From: Fibrobacter sp. UWR3
Lineage (GTDB): Bacteria; Fibrobacterota; Fibrobacteria; Fibrobacterales; Fibrobacteraceae
Length of the DNA stretch: 64,000 bases
Direction: 5' to 3'
Assembly: GCF_900143055.1 (NCBI RefSeq)
Contig: NZ_FRCW01000010.1
Span: 61,710-125,709 of the forward strand
Part shown: positions 1 through 9,038 of the stretch, one piece after another
Numbering within the stretch: position 1 is the stretch's first letter
Layout: the number at the start of each line of letters is the position of its first letter
Made by a program: the position numbers and the translations under genes
The notes under the pieces: model-generated
Told to the model about the DNA's origin: nothing
Seen by the model: only the letters and a program-made list of their open reading frames with translations
Database searches by the model: none

Positions 1-646
1 TGCTGTCGGTAAGGTACATGCCGCCGCTGGAACCGGTGATAATCTTGTTCCCGTTAAAGCTGATGGCGTTGAAGTCGCCAAAACTTCCGGTCTGCACTCC
101 CTTGTAGCTAGCCCCGAAGCTTTCGGCGGCATCTTCGACCAGGAGGGCATTGTGGCGGGAGCATATTTCGCGAATCTCATCGACCTTCGCGGGCGTTCCA
201 TACAAGTGAACAAGCACAACGAGCCGCACGTCAGGGTAAATTTTGAAAGCCTTCTCAAGCGCCACGGGGTCCATGTTCCAGGTATCGCGTTCGCTGTCGA
301 TAAACACAGCCTCGCCGTTCTCGTAGGCCACCGGGTTGAGTGTCGCGGCAAACGTCATGTCGCTGCAGAATACCTTCTGCCCACGCAGCGCACCCTCGCC
401 CGCCCTGGGCACCCCGAACAGACGGACACCCGCAAGGCGCGTGCCCAGATGCAGCGCGGCAGTCCCCGCAGAAAGCGCCACGGCATACTTCACGCCCACT
501 TTCTCGGCCACCAGGCGCTCCACCTCGTCGATATTCTTCCCGACGGTGCTCATCCAGTTGGTCTCGTAGGCCTCCTGCATGTAACGGAGTTCGTCACCAT
601 GCATGGTGGGGCTCGCAAGCCAGACTCTCTTTTCAAAGCGCTTCAT
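1..646 (-). CDS. DegT/DnrJ/EryC1/StrS-family sugar aminotransferase (3' end outside window)
   Basis: PLP-dependent aminotransferase expected to convert a UDP-4-keto-6-deoxy sugar to its 4-amino form for surface polysaccharide or glycan synthesis. About 215 residues are present. They start at the ATG ending at 646 (MKRFEKRVWLASPTM) and run off the left edge. The N-terminal SPTMHGDE and the cofactor signature FNGNKIITGSSGG are visible; Lys201 would form the Schiff base. An upstream VEDAAESFG segment carries the family Asp/Glu. It lies 11 bases after the stop of the 4,6-dehydratase gene, whose product would be its natural substrate, so the two form an operon. PglE/LegC-like specificity is inference. 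Confidence 0.88.
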   Translation of the reverse strand, partial: MKRFEKRVWLASPTMHGDELRYMQEAYETNWMSTVGKNIDEVERLVAEKVGVKYAVALSAGTAALHLGTRLAGVRLFGVPRAGEGALRGQKVFCSDMTFAATLNPVAYENGEAVFIDSERDTWNMDPVALEKAFKIYPDVRLVVLVHLYGTPAKVDEIREICSRHNALLVEDAAESFGASYKGVQTGSFGDFNAISFNGNKIITGSSGGMYLTDS

Positions 647-657
647 GGGCAATTCCT

Positions 658-2601
658 TTACGCGGTCTCCTGTACCGCCTTCATCGATGCGGTCGCCTTC
701 TTGTTGTATTCCTCGGGTTTCACGAACGTCGGTACAATCTCGTGGAGCGCCTGCACGGTTCCAAGTTCATCGTTCTCGAACGCGGCATCCCTCAGCTTGC
801 GCAGTTGCTGGATAAACTTGCTACTGTCTATCTCAATCTGCTTCCCGATAAAGATAAGTTTATTGTTGGTCTTCTGCAGGCCTTCCTCGTTCATCAGGAG
901 TTCTTCCTTGAGCTTTTCGCCAGGCCTGAGTCCCGTAAACTTTATCGGCACATCCTTGTAAGGCTCCTTGCCGTACATGCGGATAAGGTTTTCGGCAAGC
1001 GTCAGTATCTTCACGGGTTCACCCATGTCGAGCACAAAGATTTCGCCGCCGTGCGCAATGCTTGCCGCCTCGAGCACCAGGCTCACCGCCTCGGGAATGG
1101 TCATAAAGTAGCGGATAATGTCGGGGTGCGTCACGGTCACGGGCTTGCCCTGCTCAATTTGACGTTTGAACAGCGGGATAACGCTCCCGTTGCTGCCGAG
1201 CACGTTGCCGAACCGGGTACATACAAATTCAGTATTGCTCATCTTGTGCTGGGCAAGGTACTGCACAATCATCTCGCAGCAGCGCTTGCTTGCACCCATC
1301 ACGTTCGTGGGGTTCACCGCCTTGTCGGTGCTAATCATCACGAACTTCTTTACCTTGTTGAACAGCGAGAGGAACGCCACGTTGAACGTCCCCGCTACGT
1401 TGTTCTTAATCGCCTCCATGGGGCTATTTTCCATCAGGGGCACGTGTTTGTGGGCTGCCGCGTGGAACACAACGTCGGGCGTGTACTTCTTGAAAATCTG
1501 GTTCATGCGGTTGTAGTCGCGCACGCTCGCAATAAGCGTCACCAGGTCAAGCGCACTCCCGTATTCCATGAGGAGTTCCTGCTGGATTTCGTAGGCGTTG
1601 TTCTCGTAGATATCCACAAGCACAATCCGCTTCGGGTCGTATTTTGCAATCTGGCGCACGAGTTCGCTCCCGATGGAGCCGCCTCCGCCCGTAACCATGC
1701 AGACCTTGCCCTCGATAAAGCCGCGCACATCCTTGTTGTCGAAGGTAACGGGGTCGCGCCCCAGGAGGTCCTCGAACTTGATATCTCGAATCTGCTCCAC
1801 AAAGCTGGTTGATCCGTCACCAACGCTGGAAGAATCGAGCAGGCTGCCGATAAACGGCAAAACCTTCACGGGGAGCCCGGTCTTGCTGCATATCGAAAGA
1901 ATCGCCTTGCGGTCCTTGGGCGGGCAACTCGGGATGGCAAAGATAATTTGTTCTACATTCTCGGCCTTCGCTACCTTCACGATATCGCGAGTACCGCCTG
2001 TTACAAGCACCCCGCAGACGGTAGAGCCAATCTTGTTGCGGTCATCGTCGATTAGGCATACGGGTTCAATCTTGGGCGCCCCCGCCACAGCGGGCAGCCT
2101 GTTTATCTCCGTAATGAGGAGTTTCCCCGCCTCGCCCGCACCGATAATCATGGTGCGCTTGCGTTCGGCATCCTTGCGGCCGACTTCTGCAATGGTCAGG
2201 AACGCATCGCGGAACGCAAAACGGAACAGGCAAATCCCTATCGCAGTAAGCAGGCACGAAAGCGCAGAAAAACGCAGGTACGAAACATCGGTAATGATGT
2301 AGTAAAGGCAAATGGCGACGGCATAGCCGAGCACCACGCCAATAATGCAGCTAATGTAATCGTTCCGGGAAAAGTAACGCCAAAGTTTGTTGTACGCCCC
2401 GGTCAGGAGCAGGGCTGCCAGGCAGCACACCACGCATGTCGAAAGGAAGGCTAAAAGTTCGGGGCGGCCGATACGTTCTGCGTAAATAGGTATGGGAAAA
2501 TTGGCGAGCAGGCCGGCAATCACGACAATAAAAGCATCAGAAAGAGCCAAAAGACGCTTCCTTAGCCTAAAGTTCGTGAATAGTTTACGGATTTCCTTCA
2601 T
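658..2601 (-). CDS. Membrane-bound UDP-sugar 4,6-dehydratase (PglF/FlaA1/CapD-like)
   Basis: A 647-residue nucleotide-sugar 4,6-dehydratase, probably acting on UDP-GlcNAc at the inner membrane as the first step towards a 4-amino-4,6-dideoxy sugar. Four hydrophobic helices occupy about residues 18-130. A first Rossmann-like domain starts with IIGAGEAGK (about 150), and the catalytic extended-SDR domain with VTGGGGSIGSE (about 305). The catalytic stretch STDKAVNPTNVMGASKR has Met where classical SDRs have Tyr, a hallmark of the PglF/FlaA1/WbpM group. Length fits the long membrane-anchored subgroup. The next gene is its probable aminotransferase partner. Confidence 0.9.
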   Translation of the reverse strand: MKEIRKLFTNFRLRKRLLALSDAFIVVIAGLLANFPIPIYAERIGRPELLAFLSTCVVCCLAALLLTGAYNKLWRYFSRNDYISCIIGVVLGYAVAICLYYIITDVSYLRFSALSCLLTAIGICLFRFAFRDAFLTIAEVGRKDAERKRTMIIGAGEAGKLLITEINRLPAVAGAPKIEPVCLIDDDRNKIGSTVCGVLVTGGTRDIVKVAKAENVEQIIFAIPSCPPKDRKAILSICSKTGLPVKVLPFIGSLLDSSSVGDGSTSFVEQIRDIKFEDLLGRDPVTFDNKDVRGFIEGKVCMVTGGGGSIGSELVRQIAKYDPKRIVLVDIYENNAYEIQQELLMEYGSALDLVTLIASVRDYNRMNQIFKKYTPDVVFHAAAHKHVPLMENSPMEAIKNNVAGTFNVAFLSLFNKVKKFVMISTDKAVNPTNVMGASKRCCEMIVQYLAQHKMSNTEFVCTRFGNVLGSNGSVIPLFKRQIEQGKPVTVTHPDIIRYFMTIPEAVSLVLEAASIAHGGEIFVLDMGEPVKILTLAENLIRMYGKEPYKDVPIKFTGLRPGEKLKEELLMNEEGLQKTNNKLIFIGKQIEIDSSKFIQQLRKLRDAAFENDELGTVQALHEIVPTFVKPEEYNKKATASMKAVQETA

Positions 2602-2820
2602 TTATACTCGCCCGAAACATTACAAAATTAGTTTTTTTTGATTATCGGGACGTTTTGTTACAGCATTTTGCAAACTAGCGTGATTTGGGTCAAAACACCC
2701 CATTTTTCGGGCTTTTTTCAATGTAAATAATACCTTAAAAATGCTTGAAAACACCCAAAAACTTTATAATTTAACGTTTGGTGTATGGATTAGGCATTTT
2801 TCAAATGCTCAAGGATCCAT
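2602..2820. promoter_or_regulatory. Divergent intergenic region with a TATAAT box for the CotH gene
   Basis: AT-rich 219-base gap between divergently transcribed genes. A TATAAT at 2765-2770 faces the CotH gene. The best TTGAAA (2745-2750) is only 14 bases upstream, so the -35 assignment is uncertain. TTAACGTTTG at 2771-2780 recurs upstream of two other envelope genes in this window. No Shine-Dalgarno of any strength precedes the start at 2821 (aggatccatATG). Confidence 0.35.
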
Positions 2821-5073
2821 ATGCAGAAAAAATACATAGCATTCCCGTTCGTTGCCGCCTGCGCCCTCATTTTGGGCTGTTCCGAAGACCCAGCAGAAAA
2901 TTCCGTCATTTCCCCCTACGGCGACTTGCAGGATCCGAACAATCCGTATGTAGACCCGAATAACCCGGGTGTCGACCCCTACAATCCGGGCATCGGTGGC
3001 GACCTGAGTTCCGGAGCAATCCCGTTCGGCAGCTCATCCTCATTCGCGCTGACCGATCCGGGCCTGAGTTCCGGCGTGAACCCGTTCCAGAACCCGAACA
3101 GTTCGGGGGTCATGCCCGCAAATTCGAGTTCTTCCAAGGCGAAGGACCCGAAATCTTCTTCCGCAGGGCTCCAGGAATACGAAGACAACCACAAGGCAAA
3201 AGCGACGTTCCTCCCCAAGGCGGGCTTCTACTCTAACCTGACCATTGAACCGCCGACCCCCACGAAGGGCGGGCAAATCTACTGCACGTTCGACGGTTCA
3301 TTCCCCACGCAGGGTTCCCAGCAGATTACCTCGGCGATGCAGATTACCAAAAGCACCGTGGTGCGCTGTAGCGAGTTCGTGAACGGCCAGCCCGCCGATA
3401 CCACGACGCAGACTTACTTTATCGGCGAAAACGTCTCGATGCCGGTGGTGGCGCTCACCGTGAATCACCACGACTTGTTCGACTCGACCGACGGCCTTTA
3501 TGCGACCGGCCCCATGAACCAGCTCCGCTGCAACAACCCGAACTTCAACCAGATGAGCATGGGCGGCAACCAGACCGACAACAACAATTCCAAGTGCTCC
3601 GAGCCCTGCTTCAAGGCGAACTTCTGGTGCGAAGATTCCCTTCCCGTGCACGTGGAATACTTCGAGAAGGGCAGTTCTACCACCGAAAAGACGTGGGAAA
3701 TCGATGCGGGCATTTCGCTTATCGGTAACTGGAGCCGCTACAAGCCCAAGAAGAGCGTCGCCATCAAGATGGACAACGACGAATGGGGCGACAAGGTGCT
3801 CAAGTACTCGTTCTTCAAGACGCGCCCCGAAGCAAAGAAGATGAAGAGCTTCAACCTGCGCAACAACGGCAACCGCTTTTGGACGGACTACATCGGCGAT
3901 GCCATGATGACGAGCCTCATGGAAGGCACCGACGTGGATTACCAGCGCAGCCTGCAGGTGGTGGTGTTCTACAACGGCGAATACTTCGGAATTCACGACC
4001 TGCGCGAACGCCTGAACAGGAGCTTTGTCGAGACGAACTACGGTATCGACAGCAAGTCCATCAACATGATTAACATCAAGGGCAACAGCGCCGAGGCTAG
4101 CGGCACCAAGGGGGCCTCCGCCGACGAATACAAGAACATCGCGAACCAGATTATCAACGGCAACTTTGCCGGCGACAACAACCAGAGTTACGAACAAATG
4201 AAGCAGAAGGTCAACATGAACAGCTTCGCGCAATACATGCTCGCCGAATTCTACTTCCACAACGGCGACTGGCCCGAAAACAACATCCGCGCCTGGGGCG
4301 GCAACGGCAATCCGTTCAAGTTTGTTGCATTCGATACCGACCACGGTTTCGGTTTCTCGCCGGGTATCAGCGGGTTTGACGTAACGAGCCAGAACATGTT
4401 CCAGTGGGCGCTGGGCTCTGCCACGAGGGACAACAGCCAGCAGGGCGGCCAGCAGAACCCCGGCCAGCAACAGCCCGGTCAGGGCCAGTTCCCCGGCATG
4501 GGCGGTTGGGATATCGGCGGCGGATGGGGTTTTGGCGGCGCAAAGCAGGGCCCCGCGCAGATGCTCAACAAGCTTCTCGACAACAACGATTTCAAGCGCC
4601 TGTTCATCAACAACGCATGTATATTGCTCGACAACTACCTGACCTACGAAAATGTGCAGAAGAAAGTGCAGGAGATGATGGCAGCAATTCCCGCGAGCGA
4701 GCAGCAGCGTGACCAGCAGAGATGGCCGCGCAACCAGGGCAGTTTCCATTGGTCTCCCGACGGTAGCGACCTTATTCAGTATGCCCAGAACCGCACCCAG
4801 ACGGTCCGCCAGGAAATGGAGCAGTACTTTGGCCTGCAGAATGCAGTGAACGTGAGCATCAACGTGAGCGGGAGCGGCAGCGTGACGGTTGACGGCATGA
4901 AACTCCCGAAGAGCAATTACCAGGGCAAGTTCTACGCAGGTAACGACCTGTTGTTGCAGGCAGTGCCGAGCAACGGCTCCGTGTTTACCGGCTGGAGCGA
5001 CGGTTCGACAGAAAACCCGCGCAAGTTCCAGCTGAACGGCGGCTCCGCAAGCATCACCGCGCAGTTTAAGTGA
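2821..5073 (+). CDS. CotH-kinase lipoprotein with chitobiase-C and beta-repeat domains
   Basis: A 750-residue exported lipoprotein. The signal peptide ends in lipobox ILGC (Cys20). A Pro/Asn/Ser-rich linker with DPNNP repeats covers about 35-120, followed by a chitobiase/HEX C-terminal-type beta domain (about 128-205, with the YCTFDGSFPT core). The CotH kinase fold covers about 215-545. It includes NRSF in the central region and the metal-binding AFDTDHGFGF (Asp505, Asp507), the DxD motif of CotH kinases. A Gly/Gln-rich loop (about 538-580) interrupts the C-lobe. The last 70 residues form an InlB-type bacterial repeat (GWSDGSTENPR). CotH proteins phosphorylate secreted proteins in spore formers; the target here is unknown. 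Confidence 0.85.
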   Translation: MQKKYIAFPFVAACALILGCSEDPAENSVISPYGDLQDPNNPYVDPNNPGVDPYNPGIGGDLSSGAIPFGSSSSFALTDPGLSSGVNPFQNPNSSGVMPANSSSSKAKDPKSSSAGLQEYEDNHKAKATFLPKAGFYSNLTIEPPTPTKGGQIYCTFDGSFPTQGSQQITSAMQITKSTVVRCSEFVNGQPADTTTQTYFIGENVSMPVVALTVNHHDLFDSTDGLYATGPMNQLRCNNPNFNQMSMGGNQTDNNNSKCSEPCFKANFWCEDSLPVHVEYFEKGSSTTEKTWEIDAGISLIGNWSRYKPKKSVAIKMDNDEWGDKVLKYSFFKTRPEAKKMKSFNLRNNGNRFWTDYIGDAMMTSLMEGTDVDYQRSLQVVVFYNGEYFGIHDLRERLNRSFVETNYGIDSKSINMINIKGNSAEASGTKGASADEYKNIANQIINGNFAGDNNQSYEQMKQKVNMNSFAQYMLAEFYFHNGDWPENNIRAWGGNGNPFKFVAFDTDHGFGFSPGISGFDVTSQNMFQWALGSATRDNSQQGGQQNPGQQQPGQGQFPGMGGWDIGGGWGFGGAKQGPAQMLNKLLDNNDFKRLFINNACILLDNYLTYENVQKKVQEMMAAIPASEQQRDQQRWPRNQGSFHWSPDGSDLIQYAQNRTQTVRQEMEQYFGLQNAVNVSINVSGSGSVTVDGMKLPKSNYQGKFYAGNDLLLQAVPSNGSVFTGWSDGSTENPRKFQLNGGSASITAQFK

Positions 5074-5105
5074 CGCGAAGCGTCATCCTGAGCCTCATTC
5101 TTGTC

Positions 5106-5135
5106 ATCCCCGGCTTGACCGGGGATCTTTTTTTA
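5106..5135 (+). terminator. Rho-independent terminator after the CotH gene, made from a palindromic repeat
   Basis: ATCCCCGG-cttga-CCGGGGAT followed by seven T, 32 bases after the CotH stop. Together with the preceding GTCATCCTGAGC (5081-5092) it belongs to the GTCATCC..GGATC palindrome family found through the window, here serving as a terminator. Confidence 0.8.
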
Positions 5136-5244
5136 ACGTGGCGTTGTCACAAAAAATTTTTCTATATTTACTCCCGTAATTTTTTAACCCAAAGCCGACG
5201 CTTCGCCTTCCCGCAAGCCGTCGCAAACTCAAAAGGAAACAACA

Positions 5245-6909
5245 ATGGCTGACAATCTGTCCGTCCTCGGCAAGGCCCGCAAGGCCTACCAGCCGAAACT
5301 CCCCGCCGCTCTCCGTGACGGCGCTCTCAAGGTCTCCCTCAACAAGGGTAAGGCTACCGAATCCGTGCGCGACCAGGCCAAGATCAAGGCTCTGTTCCCG
5401 AACACCTACGGCGCTCCGTACATCGGCATGAAGAAGGCTACCAAGGCCGCTGCCGGTAAGGCTCTCAACGTGGGCGTGGTGCTCTCCGGTGGCCAGGCTC
5501 CTGGTGGACACAACGTGATCGCGGGTATCTTCGACGGTATCAAGAGCATCAGCAAGAATTCCAAGCTCCTCGGCTTCCTCGGCGGCCCCTCCGGCCTCGA
5601 GAACGGCAAGTTCATCGTGATCAACGAAAAGATCATGGACGCTTACCGCAACACTGGTGGATTCGACATCATCCAGTCCGGCCGTACCAAGCTCGAAACT
5701 GAAGAACAGTTCAAGAAGTGCATGGCTGTGGCCAAGGCCCAGAAGCTCGACGCTATCGTGATCATCGGTGGTGACGACTCCAACACCAACGCTGCTGTTC
5801 TCGGTGAATACTTCCAGGCCAACGGCGCAAGCTGCGTGGTTTGCGGCTGCCCGAAGACCATCGACGGCGACCTCAAGAACGAATACATCGAAACCTCCTT
5901 CGGTTTCGACACTGCCGTCAAGACCTATTCCGAACTCATCGGCAACATCATGCGCGATGCCAACTCCGCTCAGAAGTACTGGCACTTCATCAAGCTCATG
6001 GGCCGTAGCGCTTCTCACATTGCTCTCGAAGCCGCTCTCCAGACCCACCCGAACATCTGCCTGATTTCTGAAGAAGTCAAGGCCAAGAAGATGAAGCTCA
6101 AGCAGGTCATCAAGTACGTTGCAGACATCGTCGCTGCCCGTGCTGCTGACGGCAAGAACTTCGGCGTCTGCCTGATTCCGGAAGGCCTCCTCGAATTCAT
6201 CCCGGATGTGGGCGTGCTCATTTCCGAACTCTCCGAAGCCCTCGCCCACCACGAAAAGGAAGTCGAAGGCCTCGACACCGCCGCCAAGGTGGAACTGCTC
6301 TGCAAGTGGATTTCCAAGGCTTCTGCCGAAGTCCTCAAGAGCCTCCCCTCCACCACTCAGGGCCAGCTGATGCTCGACCGCGACAGCCACGGCAACGTGC
6401 AGGTTTCCCTCATCGAAACCGAAAAGCTCGTCATCGAAATGGTGAAGAAGGAACTCAAGAGCCGCAAGAACTTCAAGGGCAAGTTCAGCGCCCTCAACCA
6501 CTTCTTCGGTTACGAAGGCCGCTGCGCCGCTCCGTCGAACTTCGACGCCGACTACTGCTACAGCCTCGGCTTCACCGCCTCCGTGCTCGCCTTCAACAAG
6601 ATGAACGGCTACATGAGCTCTGTGCGCGACCTCACGAAGGGCATCGAAAAGTGGACTGCCGGTGGCATTCCTATCACCATGATGATGAACATCGAACGTC
6701 GTCACGGTGCCGACAAGCCGGTGATCCAGAAGGCTCTCGTGGAACTCGACGGTGCTCCGTTCAAGTTCTTCGCCAAGAACCGTGAAGTCTGGGCCAAGAC
6801 TGAAAGCTACACCTACCCGGGTCCGATCCAGTACTGGGGTCCGTCTGAGGTTTGTGATGTTACCAACTTCACGATTAAGTTGGAACGCGGCGCTTTGAAA
6901 GTCAAGTAA
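5245..6909 (+). CDS. pfp: Pyrophosphate--fructose-6-phosphate 1-phosphotransferase (long PPi-PFK)
   Basis: Cytoplasmic glycolytic enzyme that phosphorylates fructose 6-phosphate with pyrophosphate, reversibly. 554 residues match the long plant-beta/spirochaete-type clade. Visible motifs: GVVLSGGQAPGGHN (about 78-91) for phosphate binding; IGGDDSNTNA with Asp177-Asp178, where ATP enzymes have GGDGS, so PPi is the expected donor; CPKTIDGDL, the catalytic loop; and MGRSASHIALE in the substrate-binding region. The start is supported by aaAAGGAaacaacaATG. Codon use is strongly biased (CTC, AAG, GGC), suggesting high expression. It is monocistronic, bounded by terminators on both sides. Confidence 0.95.
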   Translation: MADNLSVLGKARKAYQPKLPAALRDGALKVSLNKGKATESVRDQAKIKALFPNTYGAPYIGMKKATKAAAGKALNVGVVLSGGQAPGGHNVIAGIFDGIKSISKNSKLLGFLGGPSGLENGKFIVINEKIMDAYRNTGGFDIIQSGRTKLETEEQFKKCMAVAKAQKLDAIVIIGGDDSNTNAAVLGEYFQANGASCVVCGCPKTIDGDLKNEYIETSFGFDTAVKTYSELIGNIMRDANSAQKYWHFIKLMGRSASHIALEAALQTHPNICLISEEVKAKKMKLKQVIKYVADIVAARAADGKNFGVCLIPEGLLEFIPDVGVLISELSEALAHHEKEVEGLDTAAKVELLCKWISKASAEVLKSLPSTTQGQLMLDRDSHGNVQVSLIETEKLVIEMVKKELKSRKNFKGKFSALNHFFGYEGRCAAPSNFDADYCYSLGFTASVLAFNKMNGYMSSVRDLTKGIEKWTAGGIPITMMMNIERRHGADKPVIQKALVELDGAPFKFFAKNREVWAKTESYTYPGPIQYWGPSEVCDVTNFTIKLERGALKVK

Positions 6910-6918
6910 TTGACTGAA

Positions 6919-6943
6919 GTCATCCCCGCGAAGGCGGGGATCT
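6919..6943. repeat. Palindromic element, GATCCCC type
   Basis: GTCATCCCCGC-GAAG-GCGGGGATCTC, a near-perfect hairpin of the family whose other copies lie at 5106, 10482, 17289, 35094 and 44502. It sits between the pfp stop and its terminator. Confidence 0.85.
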
Positions 6944-6957
6944 CCAAGCATTGAAAA

Positions 6958-6987
6958 GTCCCTGGCTTCGGCCGGGGATTTTTTTTA
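6958..6987 (+). terminator. pfp: Rho-independent terminator of pfp
   Basis: TCCCTGGC-ttc-GGCCGGGGA followed by eight T; GC-rich stem with T tract on the pfp strand. Confidence 0.85.
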
Positions 6988-7029
6988 CTACGGTGAGTGA
7001 AGGAGCGGAGGGTTTGGCCCCCTCCATTG

Positions 7030-8322
7030 TCATATATACAAACCAATTAGTCCGAGGGTCACCACGCTAATGAGCGCGACCGCCAGCGCGATAGGCTTGC
7101 GCATGGATTTCGCCCCGAGGAAAAGCACCAGGCCGCCCTTGGTCAGCGTATTCGCGATACTCGCAAGCATCAGCGCAAGCACGAGTTCGCGCACCGGGAG
7201 CCCCGCCTTCAGGTTCATGTCTATCACAGAAAACGCAACCGCATCCATCTCGGCGGCACCACCAATGAAACTGCACGCCAGGAGCGCCCCCGCACCCAGA
7301 TACACGCGGGCGGCGTTCGCGACAAACATCACGCAGGTAAACACCACGCCGAACTTTATTGCGGGCAACAGCTTGAACGGGTTCGAAAATCCAGCGGCGT
7401 TCTCCCTGTGGTCGCGCGCCGCCTTGAACTTGAGGTACGCGGCGTACCCTAGCGCAGGGACCGCGGGCAACAGGAGCGGCAGCGCGAGCGGGCGCGCAAG
7501 CGATGCACTCAGGAACACGCAAATCAGGTAGAGCCGCACGTACATCACCGCCCAGCTGAGCACAATCCCGAGCGTAAAATCGGGCGCATAGCCCTCGTTT
7601 TCGCGACTGCGGCCCGCCAGGTTTAGCGTGAGGGCGGTACTGCTAGCAAGCCCGCCCAGGAGGCCGGTCAGCCAGATTCCCTTCCCCGGGCCAACAAGCT
7701 TTATCAGCACGTAGCCCACAAAGCCGATGCCCGAAATAAACACCACGAAGAGCCATATCGTGTGCGGGTTCAGCACCTCGAGCCCCGGCGGGCCATACGC
7801 CTGGTTCGGCAAGAACGGCAGAATCAACAGCGATATTACCGCAAACTTCACCGCCGCAAGGATATCTTCTTTCGAGAGTTTCTGCGCGAACGCGTGCAAT
7901 TGCTCCTTCGCCGAAAGCACCCAGAGCATCACGACCACAACGACGCAAGATTCGAGAAGCCTACCGTACATCGAGAGCGCCCCCAGCAGGTACACGACCA
8001 GCACAGCGACACTCGTAGTGACACCGTCACTCCCCACCAAAGGGCGGCCCTCCTGCGGCTTGTGCGCGATGGCAAACGATATGTGCGACGCGACAAGCAA
8101 CATTCCGATGATGACAAAGCCGGTCACGAACGGAGCCACTCCGCCCATTTCTCCCGAAAGGAGCGCCGTCATCGCACCCGCAAGGCCTACGAGCGTAAAC
8201 GAGCGAACACCCGCCGGGTGCCTATCCGACTGGTCCGAATACGTATGCTCGCGCTGCAGGCCGATAATCAGCCCGATACCGATTGCAGCCGCCAAGCGGT
8301 AAAACACGTTAAAATCCAGCAT
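7030..8322 (-). CDS. MgtC/SapB-like membrane protein with DUF4010 domain
   Basis: A 430-residue polytopic inner-membrane protein. The N-terminal part (residues 1-135) has the MgtC/SapB pattern: RLAAAIGIGLIIGLQRE, AGVRSFTLVGLAGA, VTTSVAVLVVYLLG. The C-terminal part (about 180-430) has several more helices and matches what I know of DUF4010. Such proteins are thought to act in ion or membrane homeostasis; no substrate can be deduced. The gene stands alone, ending convergently against pfp. The ATG ending at 8322 has no good Shine-Dalgarno. A TATAG-like box lies about 10 bases upstream. Confidence 0.8.
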   Translation of the reverse strand: MLDFNVFYRLAAAIGIGLIIGLQREHTYSDQSDRHPAGVRSFTLVGLAGAMTALLSGEMGGVAPFVTGFVIIGMLLVASHISFAIAHKPQEGRPLVGSDGVTTSVAVLVVYLLGALSMYGRLLESCVVVVVMLWVLSAKEQLHAFAQKLSKEDILAAVKFAVISLLILPFLPNQAYGPPGLEVLNPHTIWLFVVFISGIGFVGYVLIKLVGPGKGIWLTGLLGGLASSTALTLNLAGRSRENEGYAPDFTLGIVLSWAVMYVRLYLICVFLSASLARPLALPLLLPAVPALGYAAYLKFKAARDHRENAAGFSNPFKLLPAIKFGVVFTCVMFVANAARVYLGAGALLACSFIGGAAEMDAVAFSVIDMNLKAGLPVRELVLALMLASIANTLTKGGLVLFLGAKSMRKPIALAVALISVVTLGLIGLYI

Positions 8323-8337
8323 AACATTAATCTATAC

Positions 8338-8367
8338 TAAAAAAAAGTCCCCGACAAAATGCGGGGA
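8338..8367 (-). terminator. Rho-independent terminator of the thyA-folA operon
   Basis: On the minus strand TCCCCG(C)-attttgt-CGGGGA is followed by CTTTTTTTT, downstream of folA. The 5' boundary overlaps the putative promoter of the MgtC-like gene. Confidence 0.7.
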
Positions 8368-8424
8368 AATAAATTCTTTAAAAATTATTCCAACTTGTAG
8401 CAAAAACGAATATATGATTGCGAC

Positions 8425-8475
8425 ATGTGAAATGTGAATTTCACACTCCACATTCCACATTACACACTACACATC
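8425..8475. repeat. Heptanucleotide repeat R1 (TGTGAAA/TTCACAC), head-to-head
   Basis: Tandem degenerate heptamers: TGTGAAA TGTGAAT on one side, then TTCACAC TCCACAT TCCACAT TACACAC TACACAT in the opposite sense, allowing a hairpin. The array ends on the base next to the folA stop codon (8476-8478). Confidence 0.85.
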
Positions 8476-8964
8476 TTATTCCCGTTCCCAGACTTCGAAC
8501 ACAGTCGGGAAATCATTCTTCTCATCTGCGCCGAACTGCTCTTCGCTCACCTTGTGCCAGCCCTCGCCCCATTCCGGGAAGAACACGTCGCCATCGACAT
8601 CGGCAAGCACGCGGGTCACGTACAGCTTTTTCACGAGGGGCATCGCGTCGCGGTACACGGCGGCGCCGCCAATGATAAAGCACTCACTCTCGCCGGCGGC
8701 GCTAGCCTTGTTCAAGGCCAGTTCGAGGCTACTGCAAACGATGCAACCCGGAGCCTCGAACGCCGTGTTCCGCGTGAGCACGTAGTTCGTGCGGTTCGGG
8801 AGCGGCCTCCCGATATCATCGTAGTTCTTGCGCCCGAGGATAATGGAATGCCCCGTCGTGATGGCCTTGAAACGCTTGAGGTCGGCAGACAGGTGCCACG
8901 GCAGGTGCCCGTCACGCCCGATGACGTTGTTCTTGGAAATTGCGACAATAGCGGATATTAACAT
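8476..8964 (-). CDS. folA: Dihydrofolate reductase
   Basis: Reduces dihydrofolate to tetrahydrofolate with NADPH, regenerating the folate oxidised by ThyA. 162 residues. MLISAIVAISKNNVIGRDG opens the fold. LPWHLSADLKRFKAIT is the classical active-site helix, with the acid at Asp in SADL. GRKNYDDIGRPLPNR and IIGGAAVYRDAMP are the NADPH sites. The frame stays open upstream to 9006, but those 14 extra codons lie entirely in the heptamer repeat, so the ATG ending at 8964 is preferred. It has no Shine-Dalgarno; the repeat occupies that position. Downstream of thyA in one operon. Confidence 0.93.
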   Translation of the reverse strand: MLISAIVAISKNNVIGRDGHLPWHLSADLKRFKAITTGHSIILGRKNYDDIGRPLPNRTNYVLTRNTAFEAPGCIVCSSLELALNKASAAGESECFIIGGAAVYRDAMPLVKKLYVTRVLADVDGDVFFPEWGEGWHKVSEEQFGADEKNDFPTVFEVWERE

Positions 8965-9034
8965 AATGTGAAATGTGGGATGTGAAATGTGAGATGTGAG
9001 ATGCAATTAATTACACATTTCACACTACACATTA
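8965..9034. repeat. Heptanucleotide repeat R2 (TGTGRRA), head-to-head
   Basis: TGTGAAA TGTGGGA TGTGAAA TGTGAGA TGTGAGA then, after an AT-rich spacer, ACACATT TCACACT ACACATT. It fills nearly the whole space between the folA start (8964) and the thyA stop (9039), and could form a long imperfect hairpin in the bicistronic mRNA. Confidence 0.85.
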
Positions 9035-9038
9035 CAAA

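Noticed and set aside
5070..5252. A 60-codon plus-strand frame between the CotH gene and pfp
   Set aside because: It runs through the terminator hairpin and the pfp promoter, overlaps the pfp start, and has no ribosome site.
8434..8961. Plus-strand frame opposite folA
   Set aside because: Its first residues (MNFTLHIPHYTLHI) come from heptamer repeat R1 and the rest is antisense to dihydrofolate reductase.
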